Origin: Aureibaculum algae
GTDB lineage: Bacteria > Bacteroidota > Bacteroidia > Flavobacteriales > Flavobacteriaceae
Direction of reading: 5' to 3'
Length of the DNA: 64,000 nt
NCBI RefSeq assembly: GCF_006065315.1
Contig: NZ_CP040749.1
Location: 1,426,001-1,490,000, forward strand
The translations under genes were made by a program, and so were the position numbers. Below the pieces are notes generated by a model. It searched no databases. It worked only from the letters and a program-made list of their open reading frames with translations, and had not been told where the DNA came from. The stretch's first letter is position 1, and each line of letters begins with the position of its first letter. Shown here piece after piece: positions 17,771 to 27,067 of the stretch.

Positions 17771-19744
17771 ATGAAAAATTATGTTAATTATATAGTCTTA
17801 GGTTTTTGTCTGATGATGTCTGTCAATTTGCTTGCACAGGTAAGAAAAACTAAAACAGTATCAAGTAAAAACACTAAGGTGTTTTATCAAGCAGGTAGAA
17901 AATCGGCAATAGTTTTACCCACACGAAAAATAATGCATAGGTCTGATAAGTTAGTTTGGGTTTATGCTACCAATACTTCGAAAGGTAATTGGCAAAGAGC
18001 TCAAGCCAAAGACAACGAATTATTTACAGAATTAAGAAAGAGCGGTGACTCATTATATAGAACGAATTTTAGTAATGATTTTAGAGTTCCGCGAATTGCA
18101 TTTGAACCTGATCGATTTGAACAACATCCTGAATGGCTTACCAAAAACGGAAGCTTAGTAAAATCTGATGGAAGTAGTCGAATAGAATTGAAAGGTGCTA
18201 CAGGCAAAACTAATATCTATTATCATAAAAACATTAATCTGCTATTGATGAGTTTTGCAGGTTATAACAAATATGGCCTACCAGAAACAAATCGAGCTAA
18301 CACTAATCATATTATTGTAACAGACACCCTGATAATTCCACCTCACAGCATGGGATTTATGAATGTACAAAGGCGTAATAAAGGTTATGTTAAAATAATA
18401 GCGAATTGTATTATCTATGAGCGTCCGGTAAAAGTTACTTCAACAATGATTTCTGAAAAGACGAATTTTGTGATCTCTGCACGCAAGATATTATTAAAAT
18501 CTCCATATAAAGACTTAACTGATAAAGCCCTTAATACTGCACCCTTTGTTTGGAAAGTAGATCCTAGTAATGTTGAATTTTACAAAGAAGCGTTTAAAGA
18601 TATTGAGGAATTGCTTTTTAATAGGTTATTAATAGAGTATTTAAAACTAGTAACTATAAACTTACAAAACCCTGCAAATGATAGCTGGTCAAAGGATAGA
18701 CTTTTAGCAAAATTTCAAACATACAGGGGACGGGTCAACTTCAATGAGTTAAACAATGATAGTGAATATTACAGCCTATTTACTGACCTATGCAAAGAAT
18801 TCGATACCAAATACGGAAATGGTAAAATTGGTCCGCATAGAACAATTAATGACTTAGATATACTAGTAGAAGGTAACATACAAGATTTACCAGTAGTGCC
18901 ATTTAAATATTATGCTGTACCATCAACGGCCACCCTTTTACCAGTTAAAAATCACGCTACTGGAGTACAAGATAAACTGGGTGATTTATATTATAAAGCT
19001 ACTGGCGAATCAAAAATGTCAGTAACACTAGAAGTAAAATTAGGGTATGATGCAATAAAAATTGCTGAGGTTAAGAAGGCACTAAAGGAGAAAGGATTTG
19101 TTTTAGAAAATATCCCTCCTAAAACGGTAATGGCTATTAATGAACAACCTTTAAAAGCAAAGGGTAGAACAATCGGTGAAATAATACCTATTAGTAATCA
19201 AATTCTTCGATTTGAAATTGACCTTCCTGATGAAGGTCTAGACATCATAAAACTTTTTCTGAAAGACGATAATATTTTTGATTTAGACTATAAAGTATAC
19301 CAAGGACAGAAAGAAAGTAATCAAAAAATAATGCTTACAATTCCTGAAAACATTTTAAAACAAATAGATTTTGCTGATTTACTCAATGAGTTTAACACCA
19401 TTGAAAGTAATACAATGACAGTAACTGATGCTGTCATAATAACCAGCAATCTATCACCAGTTTTAGAAGGTAGTGGAGAAGGCACTTTAGAATATATAGA
19501 AGTATCCTTAGAATTTTTGTTTGATGACAAGACCGTATTTCGAGGTCCTGAAAGATTCTCTTCACACTCTGTAAATGGTTCAGAAAAGGAGATACCATTT
19601 ATGAAACATTCAGATAATTATAAAATTATTGTAACGGGTACTGCATACTATGAATTTGGAAATAGAGAAATAATAAAAGAGAATAGCTTTACCAATACTG
19701 ATAAATATATTACGCTACAAGAAAGCATGTTTAATAAGAATTAA
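17771..19744 (+). CDS. Secreted protein of unknown function, second cassette gene
   Basis: 657 residues, not recognised. It has a clear signal peptide (about 1-22, ending LLAQ). The N-terminal part after it holds the repeated-strand text VFYQAGRKSAIVLPTR and a polar segment with IELKGATGKTNIYYHKN. The middle is helical (FKDIEELLFNRLLIEYLKL). The C-terminal third returns to beta-type segments ending in a VTGTAYYEFG strand. No catalytic motif was found and no T9SS-type C-terminal sorting domain is evident. It lies 21 bp after the first cassette gene and 12 bp before the lysozyme-like gene, so an operon is very likely. Confidence 0.75.
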   Translation: MKNYVNYIVLGFCLMMSVNLLAQVRKTKTVSSKNTKVFYQAGRKSAIVLPTRKIMHRSDKLVWVYATNTSKGNWQRAQAKDNELFTELRKSGDSLYRTNFSNDFRVPRIAFEPDRFEQHPEWLTKNGSLVKSDGSSRIELKGATGKTNIYYHKNINLLLMSFAGYNKYGLPETNRANTNHIIVTDTLIIPPHSMGFMNVQRRNKGYVKIIANCIIYERPVKVTSTMISEKTNFVISARKILLKSPYKDLTDKALNTAPFVWKVDPSNVEFYKEAFKDIEELLFNRLLIEYLKLVTINLQNPANDSWSKDRLLAKFQTYRGRVNFNELNNDSEYYSLFTDLCKEFDTKYGNGKIGPHRTINDLDILVEGNIQDLPVVPFKYYAVPSTATLLPVKNHATGVQDKLGDLYYKATGESKMSVTLEVKLGYDAIKIAEVKKALKEKGFVLENIPPKTVMAINEQPLKAKGRTIGEIIPISNQILRFEIDLPDEGLDIIKLFLKDDNIFDLDYKVYQGQKESNQKIMLTIPENILKQIDFADLLNEFNTIESNTMTVTDAVIITSNLSPVLEGSGEGTLEYIEVSLEFLFDDKTVFRGPERFSSHSVNGSEKEIPFMKHSDNYKIIVTGTAYYEFGNREIIKENSFTNTDKYITLQESMFNKN

Positions 19745-19756
19745 TACACGACTATT

Positions 19757-20632
19757 ATGAAACTAATAATAAATATGATACTAATTCTAATAATTAGTAC
19801 TGGGTTGATAGACACGAGAAATAGTACAAGTAGAACACAATTATTAAGTAACAAAAAAAAGATTTCCGATTTAGTAAAAGAAAATGATTCAACTTTAATA
19901 GCAAAAAGAAAAGCACATTATATGAAGTACCCAGAAAGGGGTAATTTAACTAAAGATCGTGAGGGCGTACACCCTAAAGCTAAGGTTCCCAAAGGACGCA
20001 AGGGAGAAGATAATTCAGGAATTACTTTGGCACTTGGTATCGATTTAGCCGCTGGGTTTAGCAAAAGTCACCAACGACAAAAAATTGCTGACGCCATAAA
20101 TGCAGATGAAGATTTACGAGATTGGATAATTAGAGTACCAACAACCCGAGGTGAGAAAGCACGTTCTTGGTTAAAGAAAGAAGGTAACCATAGCCCAATT
20201 TTTAATAAAAATCAGATGAACCAACTTTACGAGTTTGGGTATAACTTTTTTATAGAAAGAGCTAAAAAAAGATTGCTGGGTACTACTGGGTATCCTATAG
20301 CGGATGTTATTCCAGAACATAGGCTTACCGAAACAGAGTTTGCAGATTTAGCATTAAATATTGCTGATGGTGACCAAGATTATTTATACGAGTTATTAGC
20401 TGACATTGCATGGAATTCGGGGCAGTTTGCCAGAGGGCGGCAGAACCATATTGCTCGTGCTTTAAAAGTTGAGGGTGATACATTAAGTAGGGTTGACAAG
20501 CAAATAATACGATTAAATGCTCTACGTATTCTTATTCATAATAGAAAAATTCCGACTAGTCGTAGTGGGAGAATAAATCGATTAGCCTGGATAGATTCTA
20601 AAGTGGATATTTTAAGACAAAATAGGTATTAA
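19757..20632 (+). CDS. Secreted or anchored lysozyme-like protein, pesticin/T4-type (proposed)
   Basis: 291 residues. A hydrophobic N-terminus (about 3-18) acts as signal peptide or anchor. Residues 69-101 hold an EG pair followed by SGITLALGIDLAAG. This resembles the active-site region of the pesticin/T4 lysozyme fold, known to use Glu, Thr and Asp. Here Glu69, Thr90 and Asp96 are the candidates; Thr and Asp are six residues apart, as in pesticin. The rest is helical, including a WNSGQFARG segment, as expected for a muramidase C-lobe. The proposed role is cleavage or binding of peptidoglycan in the periplasm or outside. A catalytically dead binder is the alternative. Its cassette neighbour has an OmpA-like wall-binding domain, which fits. 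Confidence 0.6.
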   Translation: MKLIINMILILIISTGLIDTRNSTSRTQLLSNKKKISDLVKENDSTLIAKRKAHYMKYPERGNLTKDREGVHPKAKVPKGRKGEDNSGITLALGIDLAAGFSKSHQRQKIADAINADEDLRDWIIRVPTTRGEKARSWLKKEGNHSPIFNKNQMNQLYEFGYNFFIERAKKRLLGTTGYPIADVIPEHRLTETEFADLALNIADGDQDYLYELLADIAWNSGQFARGRQNHIARALKVEGDTLSRVDKQIIRLNALRILIHNRKIPTSRSGRINRLAWIDSKVDILRQNRY

Positions 20633-20682
20633 GGCCATGTTAAAGAATTAATAGACTAATAAAAAACTTAAAATAAGTAATT

Positions 20683-21744
20683 ATGAAAACATATGTGAAT
20701 ACAGTTTTTGGAGTTATGTTTTTTTTATGCATGACTATTATACAAGCTCAAAATAGTGATTCTACGAATGACAGATTTCCTTTTGAATATAATGAGCGAT
20801 CTAAAACTACTGAAGTTTCATTGATTTGGGATAAAGTGTATACTAATTTGTATGCGAGTTTTATGAATGAAGATAATGTCATAATACTACATAGTTATAG
20901 TAGTGCAACGGGCAAAAAAGAATACAACATGAAATTATCAAAAGAAAGAGGAAATGCAGTGAAAAAATTTCTAGTAAATAATGGTGTTGAAGCTTCAAGA
21001 ATTAAAATTCAACCACATGGAGAACCAAACATTGAGAATTATGATGATGATTATGCAGGCGACAGAAATGTAATTCCAGAATTTAAAAGGCGAACAACAG
21101 AAAAATCCAAAGATTTTATAGATGCGTTTAAAAGCAAAGAAACGTTAGACGATGATATTAATGAAGGACATAAAATATTTTTAAAAATTGTTAATCCATA
21201 CGTTACTTACATTAAAAATAAGTATCACCTTCAAGAACTACCAGGGCCAGGTAGGCCGTCAAAAGATGTAAATGAGTTCTTAAAACAAACTAAGGAAGTT
21301 TTTGATGATGCCAAGGGAGCTTATGGTGATGCAACTACAGGTGATTATAAAAATTTAGCGGAAGTAGTTGGTAACTATGGAGCAGCATCATTTATCGATT
21401 TGTTCACGAGCCTGCAAGCTGGTAAGGTTGCTAAAAATAGAAAGTTACTTTATGATGTAATTGGAGAGGCTTTTGCTACGGAATGCTTTCCAAATTACAA
21501 TGCAAATATTGAAGATTGCACTATTATTGAAAAATTTTTATTTTACTCGGTAAAGTACAAAGTTAGTGGGCTTTCAAATTTGAAAAAATATAAGTTGAGG
21601 GTAAGATTTGTTGCTGGAAAAACGCATACGATGAGTACGTTTCCTCGGAGCTACCGGTTTGAGCGAAGCATGGATGATTACTCTATGTTTATGGCTAATA
21701 TTCGCCATTATTTTGCATTATCCGATACAAGGTATAAAGATTAG
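20683..21744 (+). CDS. Secreted OmpA-like domain protein, fourth cassette gene
   Basis: 353 residues. A signal peptide (about 1-22, ending IIQAQ) is followed by an OmpA-type domain in the first half: VIILHSYSSATGKKEYN, then LSKERGNAVKKFLVNNGV and IKIQPHGEPN. These match the LSxxRAxAV and xGxGE positions of OmpA/MotB domains, which bind peptidoglycan diaminopimelate. The usual His-Thr-Asp is replaced by HSYSS. The C-terminal 200 residues are unrecognised, with a glycine-proline turn (LPGPGRPS) and a cationic final beta region. It lies 50 bp after the lysozyme-like gene. There is no barrel, so it is not a classic OmpA porin. Confidence 0.7.
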   Translation: MKTYVNTVFGVMFFLCMTIIQAQNSDSTNDRFPFEYNERSKTTEVSLIWDKVYTNLYASFMNEDNVIILHSYSSATGKKEYNMKLSKERGNAVKKFLVNNGVEASRIKIQPHGEPNIENYDDDYAGDRNVIPEFKRRTTEKSKDFIDAFKSKETLDDDINEGHKIFLKIVNPYVTYIKNKYHLQELPGPGRPSKDVNEFLKQTKEVFDDAKGAYGDATTGDYKNLAEVVGNYGAASFIDLFTSLQAGKVAKNRKLLYDVIGEAFATECFPNYNANIEDCTIIEKFLFYSVKYKVSGLSNLKKYKLRVRFVAGKTHTMSTFPRSYRFERSMDDYSMFMANIRHYFALSDTRYKD

Positions 21745-22089
21745 TATTGAAATTTTAAAAGGGAAATAATTTTTATTTAGGCTTTTCAATTATTAGATTC
21801 AATAGCACTGTTTATTTCACAAATAGTGCAAGATATTGACAAAATAATGAAAGTAATTTTTTGTAGAATAACCTAACATTGTAACATCAAAAAATTGATT
21901 GATATCTCTATTAAAAATATGAAAGTTTTTAATAAAAGGATTTTGATTCCGATAAATTACATAGGGGTTTAGGACAATTTTCTTGTATACTCGTCCTAAT
22001 TGATTTGATATTGAGATAAATAGCATTTATTTTCATTAACTTTTAAGATTAAAAACAATTAATAATAAATAACCATTAAATAAAAAGAA
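21745..22089 (+). other. Gene-free stretch after the cassette
   Basis: 345 bp, very AT-rich. It holds an imperfect hairpin (GCACTGTTT at 21805-21813 with AAATAGTGC at 21821-21829) without a following T run, and a weaker TAGGAC/GTCCTA pairing near 21970-22000. No convincing coding frame, terminator or promoter was found. Confidence 0.4.
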
Positions 22090-22626
22090 ATGAAAACAAA
22101 ACGACCACTTGCATTACTCTTAATTTTCGGAATTTTAGTAATAGGATGTAATGAAAAAGAAAAAGCAAAAGAACAAGAACAAATTGTAGCAGTTGAAGAA
22201 ATTAAAATTGATTTAGTAAATGATGAGTTTCCAGAAGCAAAAAAGGAAATTATGGAAACTTTTGGAGCCATTGCACAAAGTTTAAAGGATGGTGATATGG
22301 ATAAATTAATTTCTTTCCATGCCTATAGTCCAAAGTTTACTGAATTTAAAAATGGTGAACCACGTAATGGGGCTGAGGCAAATGAAACTTATGAGCGTGA
22401 AGTTTTTGGGGGTGTTACCGAAGTTGTAAAGTTCGATGCAAAGGACATGCAGATTGCAGTTTACGGAGATGTCGCTAACGTTACATTTCATTCAGATTTT
22501 CAATTAAAATTTGGTGAGGATCTCGTTGTTGTTAATGATCAGATTAGCTTGTTGTTTGTTAAAACCGACAAAGGATGGAAAATAGTAAGTGAACATCATT
22601 CGCCATTGAAGAAGGAAGAAAGTTAA
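22090..22626 (+). CDS. NTF2/SnoaL-like lipoprotein
   Basis: 178 residues. The signal peptide ends in a lipobox (VIGC), followed by a charged linker rich in Glu and Lys. From about residue 50 the protein shows the helix-then-sheet pattern of the NTF2-like/SnoaL-like/DUF4440 fold: IAQSLKDGDMDKLISF, then FGGVTEVVKFD, a VYGDVANVTFHSDFQ strand pair and GWKIVSEHHSP at the end. This fold binds small ligands or stabilises partners; no catalytic residue can be claimed. It is probably anchored to the outer or inner membrane and transcribed alone. Confidence 0.75.
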   Translation: MKTKRPLALLLIFGILVIGCNEKEKAKEQEQIVAVEEIKIDLVNDEFPEAKKEIMETFGAIAQSLKDGDMDKLISFHAYSPKFTEFKNGEPRNGAEANETYEREVFGGVTEVVKFDAKDMQIAVYGDVANVTFHSDFQLKFGEDLVVVNDQISLLFVKTDKGWKIVSEHHSPLKKEES

Positions 22627-22796
22627 AATGGAATAAATAACCAATTAAAAATTTGTTTTGTGGTATTTGCAGTAGGTTGAGATTGAGGTGATTGTAAAGT
22701 ATAGCTATTCAAAACCATCTGACTCATAAATTAGTTGATATCAGGGATTGATAATAATTAGTCTAATGCAGAATAACGAACTCTAAATCTATTCAA

Positions 22797-24527
22797 ATGA
22801 AAACAAAATTGACACTTATCTTATTGAGTATTGTACTATTGCCAATGGCTTATTTATTAAGTAATATGTTAGCCGTTTTCAATATTGAAACTCCTCCAAG
22901 AGCTGGTTATAATTTTATTAAATGTACATCGGCAAAATATTTGCTGACGGACATTGATACTACAAAACAAATTTCGCCACTTTTTAATAATTTAGGGAAC
23001 CTTAATTTTAAAATAAGCACAGAAAATGAAAGCGTACAAGCATTTTTCAATCAAGGTGTCAAGTTAAGTTATGCCTTTAACCATGCCGAGAGTCACCGTT
23101 CATTCTTAGAGGTGGCACGTCTAGATGGAAATATTGCTATGGCGTACTGGGGACAGGCTTTTGCCTTAGGGCCAAATATTAATGATCCATTACCTAGTGA
23201 AGAACGCAAGCAGAAAATTAATGAGGCTATTGCTAAAGCCAAGCAATTGTCAACTAAAGCATCACCTAAAGAGCGGGCTTTAATTGAAGCATTATCGGCA
23301 AGGTATAGTACTGATTTAACAAAAGATGTTGCTGAACTCAATAGGGCTTATATGCATGCGATGTTGAAAGTAGTACAACAGTATCCTAAAGATGCAAACA
23401 TTCAGATTTTGTATGCGGCGTCAGTAATGAATACAGTACCATGGAATTATTGGGATAAAGACGGAAAACCATCTCCAAATATTAAAGAAGCAAAGGTCGC
23501 ACTTGAAAAAGCGATGGAACTTGAACCCGAAAATCCGGGAGGGCATCATTACTATATTCATATGGTAGAGTTACCCTATCCAGACATGGGGGTTGCTAGT
23601 GCTGATAAATTGGCCTCGCTAATGCCAGGAGCTGGTCATGTTGTACATATGCCTTCACATATCTATATTAGAGTTGGTAGGTATTTAGATGCTGTAAAAG
23701 TAAACCAAGCGGCTATTTTAGCCGATGAAGATTATATTTCACAATGTTTTGCTCAAGGGATATATCCTATGGGCTATTATCCTCATAATATTCATTTTTT
23801 ATGGTCATCGGCAAGTTTGTTAGGGGCTAGCGATATTGCAATTGAAGCTGCTAAAAAGACGGCAGAAAAAGTGCCTGCCGGAGAATTAGAGTCACTTACT
23901 TTTTTACAAGATTTTGCCGCTACACCATTATTAGCATATGTCCGTTTTGGAAAATGGAATGAGATTTTGACCATTCCAGCTCCTAACCCCAACATTAAGC
24001 ATTTAAGTCTTATGCAACATTACGCACGAGGAATTGCTTTTGTAAGAAAAGGGAATATAAAGGATGCTCAAGAAGAATTGGAAGCCATTGCAGAACTAAA
24101 AAAAGATCCTGATTTAAAAACATTGATAGCAACGGCAAATAATGAATCTATACATGTAGCCAATATTGCTTATGAAGTTGTGGCAGGGGAACTATTAGCA
24201 TTAAAAGGAGATTTTTCAAAAGCCATAATTCATCTTAAAAATGCTGTAAAATTTGAAGATGGGTTAACCTACACTGAGCCCGCTGCTTGGCATATACCTA
24301 CACGTCAAAATTTAGGAGCGGTATTGATAAAAGCTAAAAAATATAAGGAAGCAGAAAAAGTTTACAAGGAAGATTTACATATTTTAAGACAAAATGGATG
24401 GTCTTTAACAGGACTCTACCATTGCCTAAAAGCTCAAGGGAAAATGAAGGAGGCTCAAAGCATAAAAGAGGAATTTGAAGTTGCCTGGGAATATGCCGAT
24501 ATTGAAATAGAAGGCTCGGTATTATAG
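22797..24527 (+). CDS. Tetratricopeptide-repeat protein, exported
   Basis: 576 residues with an N-terminal hydrophobic segment (about 5-26). TPR-like helix pairs run through the protein: FFNQGVKLSYAFNHAESHRSF, AKVALEKAMELEPENPGGHHYY, ELLALKGDFSKAIIHLKNAV and AKKYKEAEKVYKEDLHIL. Conserved-looking His residues occur in GGHHYYIHMVE and GHVVHMPSHIYIRVG, a pattern beyond plain TPR that may bind a ligand or metal. Proteins of this architecture are common in Bacteroidota but not characterised to my knowledge. It is followed after 37 bp by an outer-membrane barrel gene, so a shared transcript is likely. Confidence 0.75.
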   Translation: MKTKLTLILLSIVLLPMAYLLSNMLAVFNIETPPRAGYNFIKCTSAKYLLTDIDTTKQISPLFNNLGNLNFKISTENESVQAFFNQGVKLSYAFNHAESHRSFLEVARLDGNIAMAYWGQAFALGPNINDPLPSEERKQKINEAIAKAKQLSTKASPKERALIEALSARYSTDLTKDVAELNRAYMHAMLKVVQQYPKDANIQILYAASVMNTVPWNYWDKDGKPSPNIKEAKVALEKAMELEPENPGGHHYYIHMVELPYPDMGVASADKLASLMPGAGHVVHMPSHIYIRVGRYLDAVKVNQAAILADEDYISQCFAQGIYPMGYYPHNIHFLWSSASLLGASDIAIEAAKKTAEKVPAGELESLTFLQDFAATPLLAYVRFGKWNEILTIPAPNPNIKHLSLMQHYARGIAFVRKGNIKDAQEELEAIAELKKDPDLKTLIATANNESIHVANIAYEVVAGELLALKGDFSKAIIHLKNAVKFEDGLTYTEPAAWHIPTRQNLGAVLIKAKKYKEAEKVYKEDLHILRQNGWSLTGLYHCLKAQGKMKEAQSIKEEFEVAWEYADIEIEGSVL

Positions 24528-24564
24528 GTGTATATATAATACACTATAAGGAAATATTTGAATT

Positions 24565-26985
24565 ATGAAAAAGTTAATTTTAGTTTTATTTTCATTTTCT
24601 ATATGTTGTTTTTCTCAAACGACACATACAATTTCGGGTTTAGTTTCTGATGCCAATGGTAACGGATTACCTTTTTCAAATGTTTTATTGTTACACTCAT
24701 CAGATTCTACTTTGGTGAAAGGGATTGTTTCTTTAAATAATGGAAGTTATACTTTGGACAATGTCAATCAAGGTGAATACCTAATCATGGCTAGTATGGT
24801 TGGATTTCAGTCAGTGTATTCAAAAGCTTTTAATCTAAACACTACTTATAAAGTGGAACCTCTTGTCTTAATAGAAGGAGAGGCACTGGATGAGGTAGAA
24901 GTAACAGTAAAAAAGCAGCTGTACGAGCAAAAAATTGATAGAATGGTTATTCATGTAGCCAGCAGTATTATTGCTTCAGGTTCATCGGTTTTAGAGGTTC
25001 TTGAGCGTTCTCCAGGTGTTGTTATTGATAGGCAGAACAATGTCATATCCTTAGTAGGTAAAAGTGGTGTTGTTGTATTAATAAATGGTAAAGAAAGTTA
25101 TATGCCTGCGACAAGTATTGTTCAAATGCTACAAGGAATGAGTTCTGATAATATAGAAACTATTGAATTGATTACTACGCCACCAGCCAATTTTAATAGT
25201 GAGGGGAATGCCGGATTTATAAATATTGTTTTAAAAGCACAAACAGACGTAGGTCTAAATGGTTCTTATGCATTGTCGTTTGGAGTAGGTAATGGAACTA
25301 TAACAACTGATAATATTAGTTTTAATTATAGAAAAAAAAGAATCAATTTTTTTGGTAACTATTCTTATTTACGAGACAGCCAAGGACAATTATTCGAATT
25401 TGAAAGGAGGTTCATCAATAAAGATGACGCTTCCGTATTGGTAGAGACAAATTCGAATAGAGATCCCATTCAGCGTAATCATAATGTCAGGTTTGGTTTA
25501 GATTATCAGCTGTCTGAAAAAACGATTATCGGACTACTTCTTTCAGCAAATGATAATAAATGGACTATGGACGCTGTAAATAAAAGCATGGAGACCATAA
25601 ATGGTAATCCTAATTCTTTTGTTGAGCTGTTAAATTCGGAAAGAAATCAGCAAAAGCACATGGGGGCAAATATAAATCTCAAACATACTTTTAAGAAAGA
25701 TGGATATATCAGTGTTGATTTAGATTATTTAAAATATCATATCGAAAATCCGACAGATTATACCAATAGCTTTTTTGATAGTAACAATGATTTTTTAAGG
25801 GAAGAAATTACAAAAAGTGATAAAACAAATCCTATTAAAATTGCCGTAGGTAAAGCTGATTATAGCAATCAGATAAATAGTAAAATTAAGTTAGATGTGG
25901 GGTTAAAAACAGCATTTAGTAATTTTGATAATGACGTGGTTGTCGGTACCTTTTCAGGACAAGATTTTATTGAAGACAATGAGTTAACAAACATAAGTGA
26001 TTTAAATGAACAAATATTAGCAGCTTATAGCAGTGTTGATTATGCTATTAATGATAACATAAATATGAAATTGGGTATGCGTTATGAGTATACCGATTCA
26101 GAATTGAATTCAGACAAAAAAGGAAAAGTAGTTGATCGAAAATTTGGTAATTTTTTTCCAACGGCTTTTGTTTCTTATAAATTTAATGATTCTTTAAATT
26201 TTAACTTATCCTATGCGAAACGTATAACACGACCCACTTTTAATGACATGGCTCCATTTGTGATTTTCTTTGATCTCGGGACTTTTTTTTCAGGTAATCC
26301 GGCTATTCAACCGGCTATTTCTAATGCCGTTAAATTCGATTTGAACTATCGATCAATATTTATTTCAGCACAATATTCAGTGGAAGAGGGAAGCATTTCT
26401 AAATTTCAATCCTCTTTCGATGAAAAGAATGAGCGATTGGTTTTTGCTGCAACAAACTTAGATAATACAAAAATATTTTCATTAACATTAGGACTTCCTA
26501 TAACCCTTACCCATTGGTGGAAGATGCAAAATAATATCATATTTTCAAATACCAATATGTCAAATACGGTTGAAGGTTCTTTGTCTCATTTTGAGAAAAA
26601 TACAATTGATATCAATAGCACACAGTCATTTACTATGGCAAAAAATCTCACTTCAGAAATTAGTGTAAATTATATTAGTCCCAGTTTTAATAGTTGGATA
26701 GGGACATCAACATTAAAAAGTATTTATGGAATTAATATTGGAATTCAAAAGAAGTTTGGTGATAAATGGGGTACCCTCGGATTTAAAATTAATGATTTAA
26801 TGGATTCAATTCAATGGGATGTAGTTAATGCTATTCCTGAACAGAACTTAAAAACGAAAAGTAGTTTAGATTTTATGAGTCGTACTTTTGTACTTACCTA
26901 TTCAAGAAGTTTTGGGAATAAAAAGTTGAAATCTGCCCGTGAAAGAGCGAGAGGTGCTGAAGAAGAAAAAAATAGAGTAAATTAA
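24565..26985 (+). CDS. Outer-membrane beta-barrel protein (TonB-receptor-like, OMP_b-brl_3 type)
   Basis: 806 residues. A signal peptide (about 1-18) is followed by a carboxypeptidase-regulatory-like domain: HTISGLVSDANGNGLPFSNV, then DNVNQGEYLIMASMVGFQS. A plug region follows (VLEVLERSPGVVID, VVLINGKESYMP, IELITTPPANF), then many amphipathic barrel strands with FGNFFPTAFVSYKF and NLSYAKRITRPTF. This is the outer-membrane beta-barrel family related to TonB-dependent receptors but shorter. The substrate is unknown. The C-terminus ends in a charged tail rather than an aromatic residue. A shared terminator follows at 27010. Confidence 0.85.
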   Translation: MKKLILVLFSFSICCFSQTTHTISGLVSDANGNGLPFSNVLLLHSSDSTLVKGIVSLNNGSYTLDNVNQGEYLIMASMVGFQSVYSKAFNLNTTYKVEPLVLIEGEALDEVEVTVKKQLYEQKIDRMVIHVASSIIASGSSVLEVLERSPGVVIDRQNNVISLVGKSGVVVLINGKESYMPATSIVQMLQGMSSDNIETIELITTPPANFNSEGNAGFINIVLKAQTDVGLNGSYALSFGVGNGTITTDNISFNYRKKRINFFGNYSYLRDSQGQLFEFERRFINKDDASVLVETNSNRDPIQRNHNVRFGLDYQLSEKTIIGLLLSANDNKWTMDAVNKSMETINGNPNSFVELLNSERNQQKHMGANINLKHTFKKDGYISVDLDYLKYHIENPTDYTNSFFDSNNDFLREEITKSDKTNPIKIAVGKADYSNQINSKIKLDVGLKTAFSNFDNDVVVGTFSGQDFIEDNELTNISDLNEQILAAYSSVDYAINDNINMKLGMRYEYTDSELNSDKKGKVVDRKFGNFFPTAFVSYKFNDSLNFNLSYAKRITRPTFNDMAPFVIFFDLGTFFSGNPAIQPAISNAVKFDLNYRSIFISAQYSVEEGSISKFQSSFDEKNERLVFAATNLDNTKIFSLTLGLPITLTHWWKMQNNIIFSNTNMSNTVEGSLSHFEKNTIDINSTQSFTMAKNLTSEISVNYISPSFNSWIGTSTLKSIYGINIGIQKKFGDKWGTLGFKINDLMDSIQWDVVNAIPEQNLKTKSSLDFMSRTFVLTYSRSFGNKKLKSARERARGAEEEKNRVN

Positions 26986-27009
26986 TTGGAAAAGAAATAT
27001 TACAAAGAG

Positions 27010-27043
27010 AAAAGAGCCTGAAATTTAAATTTCAGGCTCTTTT
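27010..27043. terminator. Bidirectional terminator between the barrel gene and pdhC
   Basis: A perfect 34-base palindrome has a 17-bp stem built on AAAAGAGCCTGAAATTT. It has A-rich and T-rich flanks on each side. It lies between two convergent genes and can serve both. Confidence 0.9.
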
Positions 27044-27067
27044 TATTTAAGTTATATTCTGGTTTTA

